Assembly (NCBI GenBank): GCA_002315255.1
Contig: DCGM01000062.1
Coordinates: forward strand, 4,946 to 19,831
DNA length: 14,886 bases
Direction: 5' to 3'
Source: Lachnospiraceae bacterium UBA1778
Lineage (GTDB): Bacteria > Bacillota > Clostridia > Lachnospirales > Lachnospiraceae
The translations under genes were made by a program, and so were the position numbers. Of the stretch, positions 1 to 6,316 are shown in pieces. A model generated the notes under the pieces. It worked only from the letters and a program-made list of their open reading frames with translations, did not search any database and was not told where the DNA came from. Each line of letters starts with the position of its first letter. Position 1 is the stretch's first letter.

Positions 1-215
1 TGGCTTGCGGATGCCCCCTGGTGTGCACGGTGGATTACCTGGATCCGTGAATCTTCGGTCTTCAGTTTTTCGCAGATCTCGGCCGTCTTATCTTCCGAAC
101 CGTCATCAATGATTAAGACCTCAAAATCGCCGTACTGCTGCTGAAGAACGCTCCTCACGGCGCGCTCGATATGGTTCTCATCATTATAAACGGGAATGAT
201 TACTGAATAAGTCAT
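1..215 (-). CDS. Family 2 glycosyltransferase, N-terminal part (gene runs off the left edge)
   Basis: Reading leftward from an ATG at 215, the first 71 residues are visible and begin MTYSVIIPVYNDENHIERAV. This is the classic opening of a GT-A fold family 2 glycosyltransferase: the SVIIPVYN first strand that contacts the nucleotide-sugar, a helix ending RAVRSVLQQQ, then FEVLIIDDGSEDKT, whose IDDGS aspartates bind the nucleotide. Such enzymes move a sugar from a nucleotide-sugar to a glycan or lipid acceptor at the cytoplasmic face of the membrane. The acceptor and any membrane segments lie outside the window, so specificity cannot be given. A purine-rich ribosome binding site (GGAAGAAGAG) lies just upstream. 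The gene follows the APH-like kinase gene by 26 bp, so the two are probably co-transcribed. Confidence 0.9.
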   Translation of the reverse strand, partial: MTYSVIIPVYNDENHIERAVRSVLQQQYGDFEVLIIDDGSEDKTAEICEKLKTEDSRIQVIHRAHQGASAS

Positions 216-241
216 TGGTCTCTTCTTCCGATGTCATAAAG

Positions 242-1168
242 TCATTTGTTCCGGCCGTCCGCCAGGACTAAATTATCGACTATGTAAAGCCGGTCCTTTA
301 CCCGCTGATACATGTCGTTGTAAAGGGCTTTCTCGCCTTCATTTTCAGGATTCAGGTCGTGAAGCATGCGGAAATACGTGAAAAGCTCGATTTTCCTCCG
401 ATTTTCGCGCTTCTCTTCCTCGCTGAGGTCCTCGTAGTAATGGTCCATAATATACTCATATGTTTTCTGGACAATGTCCTCGCTGATCCCGAAAAAGCTG
501 TTAAAGCCCTCCTCATCGCTCTCGGTGTTCAGCGCATTGTATGCATGATAGCCGCAGCAAAGCCCGGACAGTTCAAAGAGCGGAAGCCCTGTCGATAAGG
601 TATCGAGATCGATCAGGAAAAGCTCGTTTTTTACGATTTTGATATTCTTCATATGGGAATCGCCGTGAACCATATGGAGGTCCTCGGGAATCGTGTTAAT
701 CAGGAAAGCTGCGCGCTGAAACTCGTCCTCAGTAAAACGGTCTCGGATGGAATAAAGATCCCGTAATGCTTTTTCTTTGGCTGACGGAAGCTGTCCTTCT
801 TCCACTTCAATCCGGTTGATTGACCGGACAAACTCGAGATACTGCTTCAAAAGGTCCATGAGCTGATCGCCGCTGTCGCGCAGATGGTTCCGAAGGTTGT
901 CGCGGCCAAGCGACTCGTATAAAAGCCCCGGATGACCGTCCACATCCACCACATCATAGGAGATTGCGGTGTTAAGGCCTTTTTTAAATGCCCATTTCGC
1001 CAGAAGGATTTCGCGCTTCGCTTCTTCAAAATCGGTAGAAGTCAGCACCTTTACCACATTGTCATCCGGCAAAAGATAGACCTCGCAGGTGGCGCCAGTG
1101 CCGATCAGCGACGCCTGATCCAGCGAGAGCTTCCGGCCGCGGATTACATTGTTCTCATCAAAACTCAT
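242..1168 (-). CDS. APH/choline-kinase-fold phosphotransferase, substrate unknown (308 aa)
   Basis: The protein has the full set of aminoglycoside-phosphotransferase-fold motifs: a glycine-rich nucleotide loop (GTGATCEV, residues 23-30), a likely ATP-contacting lysine (VVKVL, K40), the catalytic loop HGDSHMKN (168-175, with D170 as catalytic base and N175 as metal ligand) and the metal-binding LIDLD (185-189). It should therefore phosphorylate a small hydroxyl compound using ATP in the cytoplasm. It resembles the TIGR02172-type group of APH-like proteins common in Clostridia, whose substrates are mostly unknown; an antibiotic-resistance role should not be assumed. No signal peptide or membrane segment is seen. 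The ATG is preceded by TAGGAG at suitable spacing. It sits directly upstream of a GT2 gene (26 bp gap), which suggests a sugar, polyol or glycan-related substrate. The region ahead of it carries a 30-bp tandem repeat. Confidence 0.85.
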   Translation of the reverse strand: MSFDENNVIRGRKLSLDQASLIGTGATCEVYLLPDDNVVKVLTSTDFEEAKREILLAKWAFKKGLNTAISYDVVDVDGHPGLLYESLGRDNLRNHLRDSGDQLMDLLKQYLEFVRSINRIEVEEGQLPSAKEKALRDLYSIRDRFTEDEFQRAAFLINTIPEDLHMVHGDSHMKNIKIVKNELFLIDLDTLSTGLPLFELSGLCCGYHAYNALNTESDEEGFNSFFGISEDIVQKTYEYIMDHYYEDLSEEEKRENRRKIELFTYFRMLHDLNPENEGEKALYNDMYQRVKDRLYIVDNLVLADGRNK

Positions 1169-1192
1169 TACTGTCTGCTCCTAGATGTATCG

Positions 1193-1256
1193 GGATATCT
1201 GATCTCACATGTTGGCTGAATCAATAGGATATCTGATCTCACATGTTGGCTGAATC
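1193..1256. repeat. Two exact 30-bp direct repeats, 34-bp period, with a decayed third copy
   Basis: An identical 30-base unit (beginning GGATATCTGATCTCACAT and ending GGCTGAATC) occurs at 1193-1222 and 1227-1256, separated by AATA. A weaker third copy can be aligned at about 1260-1289, keeping CTGAT, TCACA and TGAA/ATGAA-like pieces at a 33-base offset. The array fills the space between the GNAT stop (1305) and the APH-like kinase start (1168), ending about 25 bases ahead of that start. It could be a tandem operator, a replication-slippage duplication, or part of the kinase promoter. No clean -35/-10 pair was found within it on the minus strand. Confidence 0.85.
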
Positions 1257-1304
1257 TACAGATGACTGATTTCACAGGGGCATGAAACCCGCTGCGCTAT
1301 GCAG

Positions 1305-1946
1305 TTACCTTAAAACATTCGATCTGGAATAAATATAGAAAAGCTCCTGCGTATAGGCATAGCCCTTTTCCATCGGCTCAAATGTGCTGTCAAATGCTTC
1401 AAAGCCGCTCTCATCCATCTGATGCGCCGGACTTTCGACATATTTCCATATTTTATCTGATAGCGCGCCGTCGGTTAAAACCTTCACCATAAGAGCCACC
1501 GGATATACGTCCTTCTCTAAACAGACCTGATACCGTTTGCAGTTTTTAAACCCGTAGCACGCGTAATTCTCCGGATTTCCCCAGATTACTACGGCGTCAT
1601 ATCCCATCTTTTCCGCGACTTCCAGCGAATGGTTCAGAAGCTTTCTTCCGTATCCTTTCCGCTGATAATCCGGATGAATTGTGAACGGCCCAAACGACAG
1701 GATCTCTTTCTCGGTCCCGTCGTATGCGATAAGCTTCGCCTTCACATAGAGGATGTGGCCAATGATCTTCCCGTCCTCTTCCATCACAAAATCGAGCTCC
1801 GGAATATAGTCTTCGCTCTCTCTGACACGATGCGCGAAATAGTGTTCATTACAACCGGGAACCGATAAATTCCAGAATGCTTTTTTTATCATTTCCTCTA
1901 CCGGCCGATAGTCAGCCGGAGTTTCGTTTCGGATAATCGTGCTCAA
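1305..1946 (-). CDS. GNAT N-acetyltransferase, YhbS-like (213 aa)
   Basis: This is a single-domain GNAT acetyltransferase that would transfer an acetyl group from acetyl-CoA to an amine. Motif A with the pyrophosphate-binding loop is SFGPFTIHPDYQRKGYGRKLL (84-104, QRKGYG at 95-100), followed by VVIWGNPENYACYGFKN (119-135), which matches the YhbS/COG3153 group, where a G-x-P-x-x-Y-x-x-x-GF stretch follows motif A. The C-terminal 70 residues are less conserved. The substrate is unknown. The start is TTG at 1946, chosen because AAAGGAAA lies about eight bases upstream and the N-terminus (IIRNETPADY) is typical of the family. The gene is divergent from lacZ. No obvious terminator with a T-run follows it, so read-through into the kinase gene (136 bp downstream) is possible. 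Confidence 0.88.
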   Translation of the reverse strand: MSTIIRNETPADYRPVEEMIKKAFWNLSVPGCNEHYFAHRVRESEDYIPELDFVMEEDGKIIGHILYVKAKLIAYDGTEKEILSFGPFTIHPDYQRKGYGRKLLNHSLEVAEKMGYDAVVIWGNPENYACYGFKNCKRYQVCLEKDVYPVALMVKVLTDGALSDKIWKYVESPAHQMDESGFEAFDSTFEPMEKGYAYTQELFYIYSRSNVLR

Positions 1947-2054
1947 TATTATTTCCTTTCAAACTCGGGTTCGCCGCTTCATCAGCTGTCGAAATGAATC
2001 GAATTGATTTAAGGGCTTCTTCTTTTTCTCATGCTTTCTCTACTTCTCTGCCTT

Positions 2055-2081
2055 TTAATAGTATATTACCATAGAAGTCAA
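2055..2081 (-). promoter_or_regulatory. Possible promoter for the GNAT gene
   Basis: On the minus strand TTGACT (2081-2076) matches the -35 consensus in five of six positions. A TATTAA hexamer follows at 2060-2055 with a 15-base spacer, which is short; an overlapping TATACT (2065-2060) is closer to the -10 consensus but has a worse spacer. It would give a leader of about 100 bases. The call is tentative. Confidence 0.35.
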
Positions 2082-2226
2082 TGTTTTTGCCACATAAAAT
2101 AGCAGATAAATAATCTTCTGCGCAGTCTTGGGTGCCAGTCCTGACCGGGAGGGTATTATTTTGATATTCCGCATAAATTAGTAAAAATTCGCCTTATTAT
2201 TCATAATGGCGGGATTGAAGTAATTG

Positions 2227-2235
2227 TGATATGAT
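2227..2235 (+). promoter_or_regulatory. Extended -10 promoter for lacZ
   Basis: TGATATGAT provides a TGn extension followed directly by TATGAT (2230-2235), a form that does not need a good -35 box. The position 17 bases upstream (TGGCGG) is a poor -35, consistent with an extended -10 promoter. Transcription would begin near 2242, about 45 bases ahead of the lacZ start. The flanking sequence is AT-rich. Confidence 0.55.
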
Positions 2236-2246
2236 TTAAAAAAGAA

Positions 2247-2265
2247 CAGCCCGTTTTGGGGGCTG
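2247..2265 (+). other. Small hairpin at the 5' end of the lacZ leader
   Basis: CAGCCC (2247-2252) pairs perfectly with GGGCTG (2260-2265) across a seven-base loop. It falls a few bases after the predicted transcription start and a few bases before the AGGAGAGGA ribosome binding site (2271-2279). It has no T-run, so it is not a terminator. It could stabilise the mRNA 5' end or influence ribosome access. Confidence 0.45.
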
Positions 2266-2286
2266 AAATCAGGAGAGGAACTCAGG

Positions 2287-5200
2287 ATGAATTTGCCGCA
2301 CTATCATGAAAATCAAAAGCTTCTTCATGTAAACACAATGCCGAAGCGCGCTTATTATGTCCCCGGCAGCTGCCGTGAGAACGCCGTCGGCGACCGTGAG
2401 GAATCCGACCGTTTTATGCTGATGTCCGGGGATTGGGCATTCCGCTATTTCCCGAGTGACCGGGAGCTTCCGGAGGAATTCTTTTTAGAAGACTTCGACT
2501 GCTCGGATTTCGATCTTCTTTCGGTGCCGTCCTGCTGGCAGACGTGCGGATATGATCAGAATCAGTATGTTAATACCCGCTACCCGTTCCCGTATGATCC
2601 GCCGTTTGTTCCGAAGAAAGACCCCTGCGGCATTTATGTGCGCGATTTTGAGATGGAGGAGGACGGGTTCGAACATCATCTCGTATTCGAGGGGGTCGAT
2701 TCCTGTTTCTATGTCTGGGTGAACGGCACATTCGCCGGCTACAGCCAGGCGGCTCATAATATGAGCGAGTTTGATATTACGAAGCTTACGCATGAAGGAA
2801 ATAACCGGATCGCGGTGCTCGTCTATAAATGGTGCGACGGCTCGTATCTCGAGTGTCAGGACAAGCTCCGGATGAGCGGTATTTTCCGCGATGTTTATAT
2901 CCTGTCCCGCCCGAAGGCGCGTATCAATGATTTCTTCGTAAAAGAAAGTTTCACGAAGAATTACGCGAAGGCGGAGATTTTGGTGGAGCTTACAAAAAAA
3001 GGCCGCGTGGCGGTCCGCGGAACGCTCGTAACCCCTGACGGGGAAGAGCTCGCCGGCATCGTCTGCGAAAATGCGCTCCGCTTCGAAGTCGATTCGCCGA
3101 AGCTCTGGAACGCGGAGGAGCCCTGGCTTTATCAGCTGTTCATTGAGACGGATCATGAAGTGATTGCGAAAAAAATCGGCTTACGTGAAATCGAGATTAA
3201 GAACCGCACGATTCTGATTAACGGCCAGAAAGTGAAGTTTAAAGGTGCGAACCGCCACGATTCGAGCCCGTATAACGGCTATGCGGTGACGCTTGAGGAG
3301 ATGCTTACCGACGCGCTCCTCATGAAGCAGAACAATATCAATACAGTCCGCACGTCGCATTATCCGAACTCGCCGCTGTTCCCGGAAATCTGTGACGAAA
3401 TCGGTCTTTATATGATTGACGAAAGTGATATCGAAACACACGGCTCTGGCTCAATCTATACACCGGACACTGCGGCCTGCACTGGCACTTCCTGCCTGTT
3501 AAGCAATGACCCCGACTGGTACGACGCCTATTTCGACCGCGTCGAGTCGAACGTGGAGCGAGACAAGAACAGCGCCTGCGTCATCATGTGGTCGATGGGC
3601 AATGAAGCCGGCTACGGCGGAAATTTCGAGCGGGTCCAGGCCTGGACAAAGGAACGCGACGGCTCGCGCTTAGTCCATTACGAAGGCGCCCTCCACTCGA
3701 TGACCTATGACCCTAGCAAGATGAGCGCGAAGCATCTGTTCCGCTATAACCAGTACGACCGTCCGGATGAAAAGTTCGACTATTCATCGCTGGACGTCTA
3801 TTCCCGCATGTATCCGTCAGTCGATGAGATAAAGGATTATGCGAAGAACGGCGATAAGCCGATGTTCTTATGCGAGTATTGTCATGCGATGGGCAATGGC
3901 CCCGGAGACCTCGAGGATTACTGGCAGACGATTTATGCGAATGACTGCCTCGCAGGCGGCTGTGTCTGGGAATGGTGCGACCACACCGTTTATATGGGCC
4001 AGACGGACGACGGAAAGGATAAATTCTACTACGGCGGCGACTGGGGCGAAGAACTTCATGACGGAAACTTCTGCATGGACGGCTTAAACTATCCGGACAG
4101 AACGCCGCATAACGGCCTTAAAGAATATAAGAATGTGCTCCGCCCGATCCTCCTCGTTTCGGAGAAGGCAGGCGTGTTCACCTTTAGAAATATGCTTGAT
4201 TTCACGAGCCTTAAGGATCGGATCGGCGTCATCTGCGAAATCAAGACGGATGGAAAGGTGCTGGAAAAACTGGTTTTAATCGATATTGACGCGAAACCGC
4301 ACAAGACCTTTACGATCGATCTTTCCGGAAAGCTTCCGAAGGATCCGCGCTCTTCGGTTATTTTCACCTATGTAAATCTTCTCGAAGAAAGCACTTCTTC
4401 CGACGAGCTCGGTTTCGACCAGTACTTGATTCCTGCAGCAACCTGCGAGGTGGGCTTCGAATCCGCCAGCGCGCCGAAATGCGAAGAAGGAAAGAGCCGG
4501 ACGCTCGTGATTACAGGAAATGACTTCCGCTATGTTTACGATACGGACGCAGGAAGCTTCAGCCGGATTACACATCATCAGGTGAGCTTTTTAGAGGAAC
4601 CGATCGAAGTGAACGTCTGGCGGGCTCCTGTCGACAATGACCGGAACATCCATCTCGTTTGGGAGAAGGCTGGGCTTGACCGCCTGCAGTTCAGGACATT
4701 CGAGACGCGGACGGCGGTTTTAGAGAACCGGTTAGTCATTGAAACGGACGCGACGATGGGTGCGAGCTGTAAGCAGGCGGCTATGAAAGTTACGCTTCAC
4801 TGGGAAGTCAATGACTCCGGCCAGATTTTCTGTGAACTCCGCGGCGACCGCCTTCCGATCATGCCGTATCTTCCGCGGTTCGGCCTTCGGATGTTCTTAC
4901 GGAATGATTTCGAGAAAGTAACTTATTTCGGCTACGGCCCGAACGAAAGCTATGTGGACAAACATCGTTCCTCGCGGCTGGACCGATTTGAAACGACGGT
5001 GAACGGTTTGTTTGAAGACTATATCAGGCCTCAGGAAAACGGCTCTCACTTCGGAACCGAAGAACTGGCGGTTTCTGATGCAGAAGGTGAAACGGTTCTC
5101 TTCACTGGCACCGGCTTCTCGTTTAATGCCTCTCATTACACGCAAGAAGAACTTCGGGCGAAAGACCATAATTTCGAACTCGTCGAGGCAGGAAAGACCG

Positions 5201-5322
5201 TTCTCTGCATCGATGGCGCAATGTGCGGCGTGGGAAGCAACTCCTGCGGCCCGGTCCTCGACAAACGCTTCGAGACGCCCGAAAAGCTCCGCCTGAGTTT
5301 CGTGATGAGTTTCCTGCGATGA
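2287..5322 (+). CDS. lacZ: Beta-galactosidase, glycoside hydrolase family 2, LacZ type (1011 aa)
   Basis: This is a full-length cytoplasmic LacZ-type enzyme, close to the 1023 residues of the E. coli protein, expected to hydrolyse lactose and other beta-galactosides with retention of configuration. The order is sugar-binding jelly roll (about 40-215), immunoglobulin-like domain (about 216-305), TIM barrel (about 307-600), linker beta domain, and the small-chain beta-sandwich (about 740-1010). Key residues are present: IETHG with metal-site E383 and H385, the acid/base E440 in MWSMGNEAGYG, and the nucleophile E530 in FLCEYCHAMGN. GANRHD and RTSHYPN are also classical LacZ barrel motifs. The small chain retains RAPVDND, YGPNESYVD and RPQENG. 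No signal peptide is seen. The ATG is supported by AGGAGAGGA seven bases upstream. No permease or regulator is adjacent and it appears monocistronic, flanked by its own promoter and a terminator. Natural substrate preference cannot be read from the sequence. Confidence 0.96.
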   Translation: MNLPHYHENQKLLHVNTMPKRAYYVPGSCRENAVGDREESDRFMLMSGDWAFRYFPSDRELPEEFFLEDFDCSDFDLLSVPSCWQTCGYDQNQYVNTRYPFPYDPPFVPKKDPCGIYVRDFEMEEDGFEHHLVFEGVDSCFYVWVNGTFAGYSQAAHNMSEFDITKLTHEGNNRIAVLVYKWCDGSYLECQDKLRMSGIFRDVYILSRPKARINDFFVKESFTKNYAKAEILVELTKKGRVAVRGTLVTPDGEELAGIVCENALRFEVDSPKLWNAEEPWLYQLFIETDHEVIAKKIGLREIEIKNRTILINGQKVKFKGANRHDSSPYNGYAVTLEEMLTDALLMKQNNINTVRTSHYPNSPLFPEICDEIGLYMIDESDIETHGSGSIYTPDTAACTGTSCLLSNDPDWYDAYFDRVESNVERDKNSACVIMWSMGNEAGYGGNFERVQAWTKERDGSRLVHYEGALHSMTYDPSKMSAKHLFRYNQYDRPDEKFDYSSLDVYSRMYPSVDEIKDYAKNGDKPMFLCEYCHAMGNGPGDLEDYWQTIYANDCLAGGCVWEWCDHTVYMGQTDDGKDKFYYGGDWGEELHDGNFCMDGLNYPDRTPHNGLKEYKNVLRPILLVSEKAGVFTFRNMLDFTSLKDRIGVICEIKTDGKVLEKLVLIDIDAKPHKTFTIDLSGKLPKDPRSSVIFTYVNLLEESTSSDELGFDQYLIPAATCEVGFESASAPKCEEGKSRTLVITGNDFRYVYDTDAGSFSRITHHQVSFLEEPIEVNVWRAPVDNDRNIHLVWEKAGLDRLQFRTFETRTAVLENRLVIETDATMGASCKQAAMKVTLHWEVNDSGQIFCELRGDRLPIMPYLPRFGLRMFLRNDFEKVTYFGYGPNESYVDKHRSSRLDRFETTVNGLFEDYIRPQENGSHFGTEELAVSDAEGETVLFTGTGFSFNASHYTQEELRAKDHNFELVEAGKTVLCIDGAMCGVGSNSCGPVLDKRFETPEKLRLSFVMSFLR

Positions 5323-5356
5323 GAGCCGAAGCGTCTCCTCAAATTATCCTAAAAAC

Positions 5357-5410
5357 ATAGAAGAGCCCTATGTAAAAGGAGAAGTCCTTTTTCATAGGGC
5401 TCTTTTCTAT
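5357..5410 (+). terminator. Long nested hairpin terminator after lacZ
   Basis: AAGAGCCCTATG (5361-5372) pairs with CATAGGGCTCTT (5393-5404), and inside it AAAAGGA pairs with TCCTTTT around a GAAG tetraloop (5381-5384). The outer ATAG/CTAT ends also pair past a two-base bulge, so nearly the entire 54 bases fold into one stem. The trailing T-run is short (TTTTCTAT). Because the arm is symmetric it could also stop transcription from the other direction, although no gene converges here. Confidence 0.8.
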
Positions 5411-5437
5411 CGGTTCCCTATATGTGGCATTTTTTTG

Positions 5438-5475
5438 TATAATGCTTGTGATATGGACACCATCTATTGTATAAT
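5438..5475 (+). promoter_or_regulatory. Tandem -10 sites / promoter for the ABC transporter genes
   Basis: Two perfect TATAAT boxes occur, at 5438-5443 and 5470-5475, each as the last six bases of an identical nonamer TTGTATAAT. The second has a plausible -35, TTGTGA at 5446-5451, with an 18-base spacer. The first lacks a clear -35. Transcription from the downstream site would give a leader of roughly 75 bases before the ATPase start. Confidence 0.55.
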
Positions 5476-5556
5476 CAGTTAATATACTGCTGTAAGTCAC
5501 AAAAGTGGCGGCAGGTTATTAGCGACCGGGAAAAAGCGCGGAGCAAGGAGGATATT

Positions 5557-6315
5557 ATGGCAGAGAATCTGATGGAAATAAAGGATTTGAAGCGCTCATT
5601 CAAGCTGGAAAGCGGTGAGCAGCAGATTCTGAAGGGAATCTCGCTCGATTTAAAGCGGGGCGATTTTACGGTTATCATGGGTGCGAGCGGCTCCGGGAAA
5701 TCCACGCTTTTATACGCGCTCAGCGGAATGGACCGCCCGACCTCCGGGCAGATACTGTTTGGAGATACGGACATTACGAAGCTTTCTACGGATGAGATGG
5801 CGCTGTTTCGGCGAAAGCATTGCGGCTTTGTTTTCCAGCAGATCTGTCTCGTCGATTCACTGTCGGTAATGGACAATATTCTAGTATCGGGACTTCTCGT
5901 GGAAAAGAACCGGAAAAAGGTTTACGAAAAAGCTGCTGGTCTCTTAAATAGCGTGGAGATTGAGGAGCATACGTTTAAGAAGCTTCCGTCACAGATTTCG
6001 GGCGGAAAAGCGCAGCGCGTCGGCATTGTGCGGGCGCTGATCAATGACCCCGAGATCCTTTTCGCGGACGAGCCGACCGGCGCATTGAACTCGCAGACAG
6101 GTGCGGAGGTGCTGGATATCTTTTCGAAAATCAATCAGGACGGTCAGAGCATCATTATGGTTACGCATGATCTTAAGTCCGCGCTCCGCGGAAACAGAAT
6201 CCTCTACTTAAAGGACGGCCTGATTTTAGACGAATGCCGCCTTCCGAAGTATGAAGGCGAAAATGAAGAAAGACGGAAAACCTTAAGCGGCTTCCTTGAA
6301 AAGATGGGGTGGTAA
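5557..6315 (+). CDS. ABC transporter ATP-binding protein, MacB/BceA-type (252 aa)
   Basis: This is the nucleotide-binding subunit of an exporter-like or mechanotransmission ABC complex, acting on the cytoplasmic face with the permease encoded next. The motifs are complete: Walker A GASGSGKST (42-50), Q-loop Q94 in FVFQQ, signature ISGGKAQR (147-154), Walker B ILFADEP (167-173, catalytic E172), the D-loop region following it (GALNS), and the switch histidine H204 in VTHD. The signature has lysine where most family members have glutamine (LSGGQ). The FADEPTGALNS stretch is the hallmark of the LolD/MacB/BceA clade. The start is ATG 5557, because AAGGAGG lies five bases before it; an upstream in-frame ATG at 5467 overlaps the promoter and would add 30 residues foreign to the family. 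The stop at 6315 is one base ahead of the permease start, indicating translational coupling. Confidence 0.93.
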   Translation: MAENLMEIKDLKRSFKLESGEQQILKGISLDLKRGDFTVIMGASGSGKSTLLYALSGMDRPTSGQILFGDTDITKLSTDEMALFRRKHCGFVFQQICLVDSLSVMDNILVSGLLVEKNRKKVYEKAAGLLNSVEIEEHTFKKLPSQISGGKAQRVGIVRALINDPEILFADEPTGALNSQTGAEVLDIFSKINQDGQSIIMVTHDLKSALRGNRILYLKDGLILDECRLPKYEGENEERRKTLSGFLEKMGW

Positions 6316-6316
6316 G

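Larger units (their letters stand above)
1947..2286. other. Divergent intergenic region between GNAT gene and lacZ
   Basis: This 340-bp AT-rich stretch holds no convincing coding sequence. The right half carries the lacZ promoter, leader hairpin and ribosome binding site. The left part contains a pyrimidine-rich tract (about 2017-2052) and a promoter-like pair facing the GNAT gene. The piece around 2115-2155 is more GC-rich and contains two AGTC-type repeats, but I could not fold it into a known riboswitch or other RNA. Confidence 0.6.

Noticed and set aside
242..1168. Antibiotic-resistance aminoglycoside kinase
   Set aside because: Only the general APH fold motifs are present; the sequence looks like the broad clostridial APH-like group of unknown substrate and the neighbour is a glycosyltransferase.
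2115..2160. GC-richer patch in the lacZ upstream region as a riboswitch
   Set aside because: No extended pairing, conserved core or terminator could be found, and it lies upstream of the predicted transcription start.
2485..3156. Long antisense open frame (223 codons) within lacZ
   Set aside because: It lies entirely opposite a conserved GH2 gene, lacks family motifs and a ribosome binding site, and reflects codon bias of the sense gene.
5467..5556. Upstream in-frame ATG at 5467 for the ABC ATPase
   Set aside because: It overlaps a consensus -10 box and has no ribosome binding site, whereas ATG 5557 has AAGGAGG five bases upstream.
6296..6316. TTG start at 6296 for the permease
   Set aside because: It lies inside the ATPase end and lacks a binding site; ATG 6317 follows GGGGTGG and begins a typical permease N-terminus.
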